Shown here: one piece after another, positions 58,075 to 64,000 of the stretch
Layout: every line of letters starts with the position of its first letter
Numbering within the stretch: the first letter of the stretch is position 1
Source: Mercurialis annua
Lineage: Eukaryota; Streptophyta; Magnoliopsida; Malpighiales; Euphorbiaceae
DNA: 64,000 nucleotides
Assembly (NCBI RefSeq): GCF_937616625.2
Contig: NC_065570.1
Location: forward strand, 23,708,046-23,772,045
Reading direction: 5' to 3'
Program-made: the position numbers and the translations under genes
The notes under the pieces: model-generated
What the model was told of the DNA's origin: nothing
The model's input: the letters and a program-made list of their open reading frames with translations, nothing else
The model's database searches: none

Positions 58075-59950
58075 GATTTGATTCGTACCGTTTGTAGACG
58101 TTTGGCTTAAATTGCTAAAAAGGTAAAACGCTTAGATTTGTTTCGTAAAGTTTGTAAACGTTTGGCTTAAATTGCTAAAAAGGTGAAACGCTTGGATTTG
58201 TTTCTTAACGTTTGTAAACGTTTGTCTTAAATTGCTACAAAGGTGAAACGCTTGGTTTTTTTTCATAACGTTTTGTTTCATTTTGCTAAAAGGTGAAACT
58301 TTACGATTTGTTTCCTAACCTTTGTAAACGTTTGGCTTAAATCGCTTAGAAGAAAAAACGTTTGGATTTTTTTCGGAACGTTTGTAAATGTTTGGCTTAA
58401 ATTGCTAAAAAGGTGAAACGGTTCGATTTGTTTCGTAACGTTTGTAAATGTTTGGCTTAAATTGCTAAAAAGGTGAAACGCTTGGATTTGTTTCATTACA
58501 TTTGTAAACGTTTGGCTTAAATTGCTAAAAAGGTGAAACGCTTGGTTTTTGTTTCGTAACGTTTGTAAACGTTTGACTTAAATTGCTAAAAATGTGAAAC
58601 GTTTGGATTTGTTTCGTATCGTTTGTAAGCGTTTCGGATAAATCGCTAAAAACGTGAAACATTTGGATTTGTTTTGTAACGTTTGTAAACGTTTGGCTTA
58701 AATTGCTAAAAAGGTGAAACACTTGGATTTGTTTCGTAACATTTGTAAACGTTTGGCTTACATTGCTAAAAAGGTGAAACGTTTCAATTTGTTTCCTAGC
58801 GTTTGTAAACGTTTTGCTTAAATCGCTAAAAAGGTGAAACATTTGGATATTTTTCGTAACGTTTGTAAACGTTTGGCATAAATAGCTAAAAAGGTGAAAC
58901 ATTTGGATTTGTTTTGTAACTTTTGTAAATGTTTGGCTTAAATCGCTAAAAAGGTGAATCGTTTGGATTTGTTTCGTAACGTTTTAAATGTTTGGCTTAA
59001 ATCGCTAAAATGGGGCAACGTTTGAATTTGTTTCGTAACGTTTGTAAACATTTGGCTAAAATCGCTAAAAAGATGAAACGTTTGGTTTTGTTTCGTAACG
59101 TTTGTAAACGTTCGGAGTAAATCGCTAAAAAGGTGAACGTTTGGATTTGTTTCGTATCATTTGAAAACGTTTGGCTTAAATTGCAACAAAGTTGAAACGC
59201 TTGGATTTGTTTCGTAGCATTTGTAAACGTTTGGCTTAAGTTGCTAAAAAGGTGGAACGCTTGGATTTGTTTTGTACCGTTTGTAAATGTTTGGCTTAAT
59301 TTGCTAAAAAGGTGAACGCTTGGATTTGTTTCGTATCGTTTGTAAATGTTTGGCTTAAATCGCTAAAAATGTAAAATATTTAGATTTGTTTCGTACCGTT
59401 TGTAAACGTTTGGCTTAAATCGCTAAAAAGGTCAAATGTTTGGATTTCTTTCGTATTGTTTGTAAACGTTTGGCTTCAATCGCTAAAAACATGAAACATT
59501 TAGATTTGTTTCATCACGTTTGTAAACGTTTAGCATAAATAGCTAAAAAGGTAAAACGTTTGGATTTGTTTCGTAGCTTTTTTAAACATTTGGCTTAAAT
59601 CGCTAAAAAGGTGAAACGTTTGGATTTGTTTCGTAACGTTTTAAACGTTTGGCTTAAATCGCTAAAATGGGGAAACGTTTGAATTTGTTTCGTAACGTTT
59701 GTAAACGGTTGGCTAAAATCGCTAAAAAAGGCGAAACGTATGGTTTCGTAACGTTTGTAAAAGTTTTGGCTTAAATTGCTAAAAATGTGAAACATTTGGA
59801 TTTTTTCCTAACCTTTGTAAACGTTTGGCTTAAATCGCTAATAAGGGAAAATGTTTGGATTTGTTTTGTAATGTTTGTAAACGTTTGGTTTAAATCGCTA
59901 AAAAGGTGAAACCTTTGGATTTGTTTCGTAACATTTGTAAACGTTTGCCA

Positions 59951-60366
59951 TGTATAAGTCATCTAGCGTCACTTGTTCGACTCACTCAACACCTTGAGTG
60001 TCCACGTGTTTATTCTGATCCCCATCAAGTAGTATGAGACTCACTACTTCCTATAATTTAGTAACTCTTTACTAATCAGGAGAATAAACAGAGGTGACGA
60101 TCTTTCTGGGATAATGCAATGCCCTAATCTGCAGGACCCCATCGATCGCGAACGGTTATTTAGATCACTTGTATAATAGAATCTATCACTCATATTCTTA
60201 ACACCTTAAGAATAGATTCTATCACAATGTGATAAGGACAATACGTAATAAATGAACACTTAGTTGATGAGACACTTAGTTCAAATAGAACATATATATC
60301 TTTGCCATTGGGATTAATTCTACAAATATACACGATCAAATGGCCCTAGGGCATATACTACTAACA
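59951..60366 (-). repeat. 3' LTR of the copia element, about 416 bp
   Basis: Bounded by TG at 59951 and CTAACA at 60361-60366; in element sense TGTTAG...ATACA. The left edge coincides with the last satellite bases. The paired LTR is outside the window, so the left end rests on the satellite boundary and the TG/CA rule. Confidence 0.75.
60176..60222. other. Nested inverted repeat in the copia LTR
   Basis: Outer arms ATAGAATCTAT (60176-60186) and ATAGATTCTAT (60212-60222) pair over 11 bp; inner arms ATTCTTAA (60194-60201) and TTAAGAAT (60206-60213) pair over 8 bp with loop CACC. Another short dyad, TATCAC/GTGATA, follows. It may be an RNA hairpin near the 3' end of the transcript; this is inference. 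Confidence 0.6.
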
Positions 60367-60381
60367 ATCTCCCACTTGCAC
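60367..60381 (-). promoter_or_regulatory. Polypurine tract of the copia element
   Basis: Plus strand ATCTCCCACTTGC; element strand AAGTGGGAGAT directly before the LTR start TGTTAG. AAGTGGGAGATTGTTAG-type junctions are common in plant copia elements. Confidence 0.8.
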
Positions 60382-60549
60382 TAGTGCCATTGACAACTAT
60401 ATCTAAGCCCCATCTTCACAAGATGTAAATACTAATGACTCTAAGTCATGTAAACCTTAATGACTCTAAGTCATGGGCTTTGTCAGTGGGTTAGCCGTCT
60501 TATTGGCTAATGCTATCTTTTAGAGAAATAATTTTCTCTTTCCAACAAT
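60382..60549. other. 3' untranslated spacer of the copia element
   Basis: Between the RNase H remnant and the purine tract. It contains a short direct repeat, TAATGACTCTAAGTCATG, present twice at about 60432-60473. No gene seen. Confidence 0.55.
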
Positions 60550-61250
60550 TTCTTTAGATAATATGATAATGCCTTTCTTTATGTTCGGATAATTTGTGAG
60601 ACCCGGTTTCTTTTGCTAAGGCAGTAGCACCATTGTGGTCGCAGAAAAGAGGAACTTTCGACTTAATGGAAGAAAACCGTACTTAGTTCAGTTATAAACT
60701 AATTTATCCAAACACCTTCTATTACGACATCTCATGTCGTAATATACTCGGCTTCTATAATGGAGTATGGAGTTGATTCTTACTTAGAACACTGCTAGCT
60801 CACTACTCCTTCATTATAGATAAATATGAATCTGGAGATAGACTCTCTATTATCCATATCTGATTATTAATCAGAATCTGTAAAACGGTCTACTTAAAAA
60901 TCTCGTTCTCCATTTGTTAATACCATATCTTTAGTTCTATAAAAGTACTTAAAGATACCTTTAACAACCATCCAATGTTCTCAACATAGATTGGATTAAA
61001 ACCGCTTAGTCCCACTAACCGCATAGACATTTTCTAGCTTTGTATGTGGCAACACATACCTCAGACTACCAATTGCTGAAGCTTATGGTATCATTGCTAG
61101 ATTCTTTATTTCTTCAGAAGTTTCGGAAGACATTCCCTTTGAAAGAAGAATTTTATGCCTAACTAGTATCAATCCTTCTTAAAACTTCCATATTGAACTA
61201 CTTCAATATCTTTTCTAAGAAGAGCCTTTAGGAGAAACCAATTATTCTCT
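60550..61250 (-). pseudogene. Copia RNase H remnant
   Basis: Reading the minus strand, 60655-60560 gives HNGATALAKETGSHKLSEH, matching the C-terminal part of plant copia RNase H (usual form DNNGAIAQAKEPRSHQKSKH). Further upstream, near 60900-61140, are recognisable pieces of the linker after reverse transcriptase (MSSETSEEIKNLAMIP, then LRYVLPHTKLENVYAVSG). Several stops and frameshifts interrupt them. Not functional. Confidence 0.8.
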
Positions 61251-61830
61251 TAGATCTATCTCTATAGAGTCTAATACTGAGAATTTAGGCTACCTCTCCG
61301 AGGTCTTTGATGGAGTACGTATTAGATAAACCAAAGTTTTACAAAAGTTAACATTCCGATATTATTATTTATTAGCAATAAGCTATCTACATTTAAGATC
61401 ATGAAAGTGAGTTTGCAGCTCCCACTAACCTTCTTATAAACATTGGGTTTATAATCGTTTTTAATAAATTCGTAACTCCTTACGGATTTATCAAGACGAC
61501 AAAACTCGAAGCTTCCTTTCCATCCACTAGGGATCATTTTAGCTTACACGCCTTGGAACCTTCTTCGGATTCAAAATCCTCGACTTATTCCATAAAGATA
61601 TACTCCTTAATTTAACCATTAAGGAATGTGGTTCTTACATTCATATGTCTAACCACAAAATCTAAATGTGTAGCCTTGGTAAGAAAAATCTTGATGAACT
61701 TAAGCATGGCTACCCGCAATAAAGTGTATTCACAATACAACTTCTTGCCTCTGGCAAAACTCTTTTGCAACAAGCTTAGCTTTAAAGGTCTCCACCTTTC
61801 CATTAGTACCAATTTTACACTTGAAGATCC
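61250..61830 (-). pseudogene. Copia reverse transcriptase remnant
   Basis: Two open pieces match the family: 61612-61812 contains VAMLKFIKIFLTKATHLDF and ends TTFLNG (family: TFSPVAMLKSIRILLAIA...TAFLNG), and 61322-61537 contains YKPNVYKKVSGS followed by VDSLLLINNNIGML (family: YVDDILLIGNDIPML). The second catalytic Asp of the YVDD motif is replaced (NVDS), so the enzyme is inactive even apart from the stops. Confidence 0.88.
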
Positions 61831-62469
61831 ATTTAAACCTTATTGGTATAATACCTTTCGATGGATCGACTAGCTCCTAAAATTTGGTTTCTTCATATGG
61901 AATCCATTTCAGATTTTATTCCTTCAAACCAATTTTGAAGAATCTATATCACATATAGTTTCCTCATAAGTAGAGGGATCAACATTTGATCTTTTACTCC
62001 ATGACTAAACAACTCTTGTTTATCATGTGGGAAAACCATCTCTCTCCAGTGGACGAGATACTCTACTTAATCTTCGAGTTGTTAATGTAGATACTTCTTT
62101 TACTAACTCCGGCTTTTAGTGGGTTTGATCAATCTTCATTGATTCATTATTTTGTTGGTAACTAGATGACTCCTCATCTAATTCTATATTCCTTTCTTAG
62201 TATCCCTCTTGAATAAACGCTTTATCAAGAAAGACTACCACCGATAAAAAACGATTGTTTGTTCGGTTCGAATATAGAAACAATATCCTAAACTATCTTT
62301 AGGATATCCAACATAACCTTTCCATGATTGATTTTGATTCCAAATTTATCGGATATCAGTTTCCTGATATGTTCTGAACACCCTCAAATATTAACATCCT
62401 TAAGACTTGATTCCATACCATTCTCATAAGGTATTTATGGTGCAAATTAGTTGGAATTTAATTTAGAAT
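61831..62469 (-). pseudogene. Degraded region between copia integrase and reverse transcriptase
   Basis: No long frame. Near 62035-62075 the minus strand gives WRERWFSHM, resembling the SxRxxxPxRY hinge between integrase and reverse transcriptase in plant copia polyproteins. The rest is too decayed to call. Confidence 0.5.
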
Positions 62470-63080
62470 TTTATTTGCGGTAAGAAGTGCTTGACCCTAT
62501 AACGAGATGGATAAGTCAGTATATAGCTCATTATTGATCGTATCATTTCCCACAATGTACGATACCTCCTTCTTGACAGACGCACCATTCAACCATGGTG
62601 TTCCCAAGGAGTAAGTTGAAAAATAACACCACATTCCTTTTAGGAACATACCAAATTTTGTACTCAAGTATTCTTCCCTTTTCGATCACATCGTAAAGTA
62701 TTAATACCTTTTCCAATTTGGTTTTCTACTTCATTCTTGAAGTCATTTGAACATTTCAAAATCTTCATGTTTGTTCTTCATAAGACAAACTTAACTATAT
62801 CGTGATAAATCATCGATGTAGAAAATGAAGTATAAGTATCTACCTTGGTCCGTTTCTTTAAACGTACCATATACATCACTATGTATGATCTCTTAAACGG
62901 CTTTAGCTCTACCTCTTTGTCCCACAAAGAATAATCAGGCCATGTTGCCTTTAAGATACGACTCACAAATCGGAAGAGATGCAAAATCTTGATTGCTCAA
63001 GATTCCCATCCTATCTAACTTGTTATGTCTATCTTTTGCAATATGTCCTAATTATAAATGCCAAAGTTGTTTAGAAGTTT
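62470..63080 (-). pseudogene. Copia gag-pre-integrase and integrase remnant
   Basis: From right to left: 63068-62998 gives LWHL, a stop, then LGHIAKDRHNKLDRMGIL, the gag-pre-integrase motif (family LWHxRLGH). 62984-62778 is an open piece resembling the start of the integrase core, and 62640-62480 gives QLTPWEHHG, a stop, then RYRTLWEMIRSIMS (family: QxTPxxTPQxNGVxERRNRTLxDMxRSMM). The catalytic Glu segment is altered. Not functional. Confidence 0.82.
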
Positions 63081-63640
63081 GATTACTTATGGTATTAATT
63101 TCCAAAACATCTTTTGCATTAAACATCTTTATTCAAGTCATAAAGAACATTTTGTACATATCCATACCCAACTCCGTATTATCAAACATAATACTACAAA
63201 CATCCTTTGTAAATAGAAAATCAACTACCAAATTTGTCATATAAATTCGGATATGATATTTCTATATATATTGGGTAAGTACAAAAAAACTTGTTTAAGT
63301 ACAACTTATGTTTATTTAAGAAAATTGAAGTTGATCCTATAGCTCTTGTCGCAACGCTTGCGTCATTCCCGAGATTTAAGATTACTTCATCTTTTTCCTT
63401 TCTTTCTCACTTTTACTAAATCCGTAAAAGATAAACAAATGTGAGAATTAGCATCAGTATCCAATACCTAAGCTTTTAAATGAGCAATTGACATTGGAAC
63501 ATGAGATAGACACATTCTTAATGGAATTGTCGTTCCTCTCGTCATTGCCCTTTAAGTATTCACAATACTTAATACAATTTCCATTTCAATGTCTTTTGTT
63601 TTGACAAAAGAAACAATTTCTTTTATTGACCAAACCGCCT
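63081..63640 (-). pseudogene. Copia gag zinc knuckle and protease remnant
   Basis: 63615-63574 on the minus strand reads CFFCQNKRH, a stop, NGNC: a CX2CX4HX4C zinc knuckle with the usual Trp codon changed to a stop. 63470-63438 reads VLDTDANSHI, matching the copia protease motif (usual VLDSGCSxHI). Between the protease and 63080 nothing can be assigned. Confidence 0.78.
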
Positions 63641-64000
63641 TTTAAATATTCCAAATATTTTCGGCTATGACTTATACTGTCCTACATCTTAACAAACGAA
63701 AACACTTTTCTTTGTTAACCAATGTGCATTTCTTTTTCGCAATAGCCTTGGAGGCATCTAAATATCTTAATCAATCAAAAAAATGGTTTTAAACCACTAG
63801 CCGATTACTATCGTGAATGTCACTTAAAAGGATTCTATTTAATCTTATTATCCCTTATATAGCAAAGATCTCTAATTAGTATTCGTGTTATTTTGTATAT
63901 TTAACCATAATGATTTGGCCTTTATCAAAATGGCCTCCCACTATCTTTTTCGAATCCTACACTTCCAAAATAGGAAACGTGAATCTTTGTTGGAAAAGAT
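63641..64000 (-). pseudogene. Probable copia gag remnant at the window edge
   Basis: AT-rich sequence upstream of the zinc knuckle in element sense, where gag is expected. No open frame and no motif that I can recognise; assigned by position only. Confidence 0.4.

Larger units (their letters stand above)
38572..59950. repeat. 60-bp satellite array, block 3
   Basis: 21.4 kb of uninterrupted 60-bp satellite between solo LTR B and the copia element. It contains the strongest higher-order structure in the window, listed separately. Long minus-strand frames (up to 297 codons at 48187-49080) translate as a 20-residue repeat and are not supported as genes. The last monomers run into the copia LTR at 59950. 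Confidence 0.96.
59951..64000 (-). mobile_element. Decayed Ty1/copia retrotransposon, 3' portion, runs off the window
   Basis: In element sense (right to left) the order is gag zinc knuckle, protease, gag-pre-integrase, integrase, reverse transcriptase, RNase H, purine tract, 3' LTR. This order, with integrase before reverse transcriptase, defines Ty1/copia. All domains are broken by stops and frameshifts, so the copy is old compared with A and C. The 5' LTR and the start of gag lie beyond 64000. The element abuts the satellite directly at 59950. Confidence 0.9.

Noticed and set aside
8009..59950. CRISPR array
   Set aside because: Repeats are directly adjacent 60-bp tandem units without unique spacers, in a plant-type sequence with no cas genes.
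8009..59950. Telomeric or rDNA spacer repeat
   Set aside because: No TTTAGGG runs and no rRNA sequence nearby; the monomer matches neither.

Overview
The window looks like plant heterochromatin, most likely from a flowering plant (probably a eudicot; I cannot name the species). Evidence: Ty3/gypsy chromoviral retrotransposons of the Tekay/Del type, with a chromodomain, a 12-base primer site matching plant initiator tRNA-Met, and LTRs reading TGTAAT...GTGACA in element sense; a decayed Ty1/copia element; and a large AT-rich tandem satellite. No host gene, tRNA, rRNA or CRISPR array was found.

Layout. 1-8008: Tekay-like element A, minus orientation, with young LTRs but a non-coding interior; its left LTR runs off the window and its right LTR is cut short against the satellite. 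8009-18969: satellite block 1. 18970-30841: a 2.5-kb solo LTR of family B, split by a nearly complete 9,333-bp Tekay element C (19741-29073) carrying gag-pol. 30842-36068: satellite block 2. 36069-38571: a second, uninterrupted copy of the B solo LTR. 38572-59950: satellite block 3. 59951-64000: 3' half of a decayed Ty1/copia element, minus orientation, running off the right edge.

The satellite fills about 37.6 kb (roughly 59%). Its monomer is 60 bp with three AACGTTTG boxes at offsets 0, 20 and 30, so the boxes lie on a 10-bp grid. Monomers are organised into higher-order repeats: about 2,595 bp duplicated in block 1, and about 925 bp, 2.62 kb (three copies) and 8,394 bp in block 3. Much variation sits at CpG positions, as expected of methylated DNA.

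Order of events: satellite growth; insertion of B into the satellite (target AAAGG) and collapse to a solo LTR; tandem duplication of the LTR with its satellite flanks (about 7.7 kb); then insertion of C (target AGTAT) into the left copy only. The right copy keeps the empty site at 36817-36821.

The most interesting signal is in the LTRs. All three Tekay-like families (A, B, C) carry the same ordered set of short hairpins, several with paired substitutions that keep the stem. At a comparable place in the U3 part each also carries a block of short palindromes whose sequence differs completely between families. No new gene-encoded system is evident.
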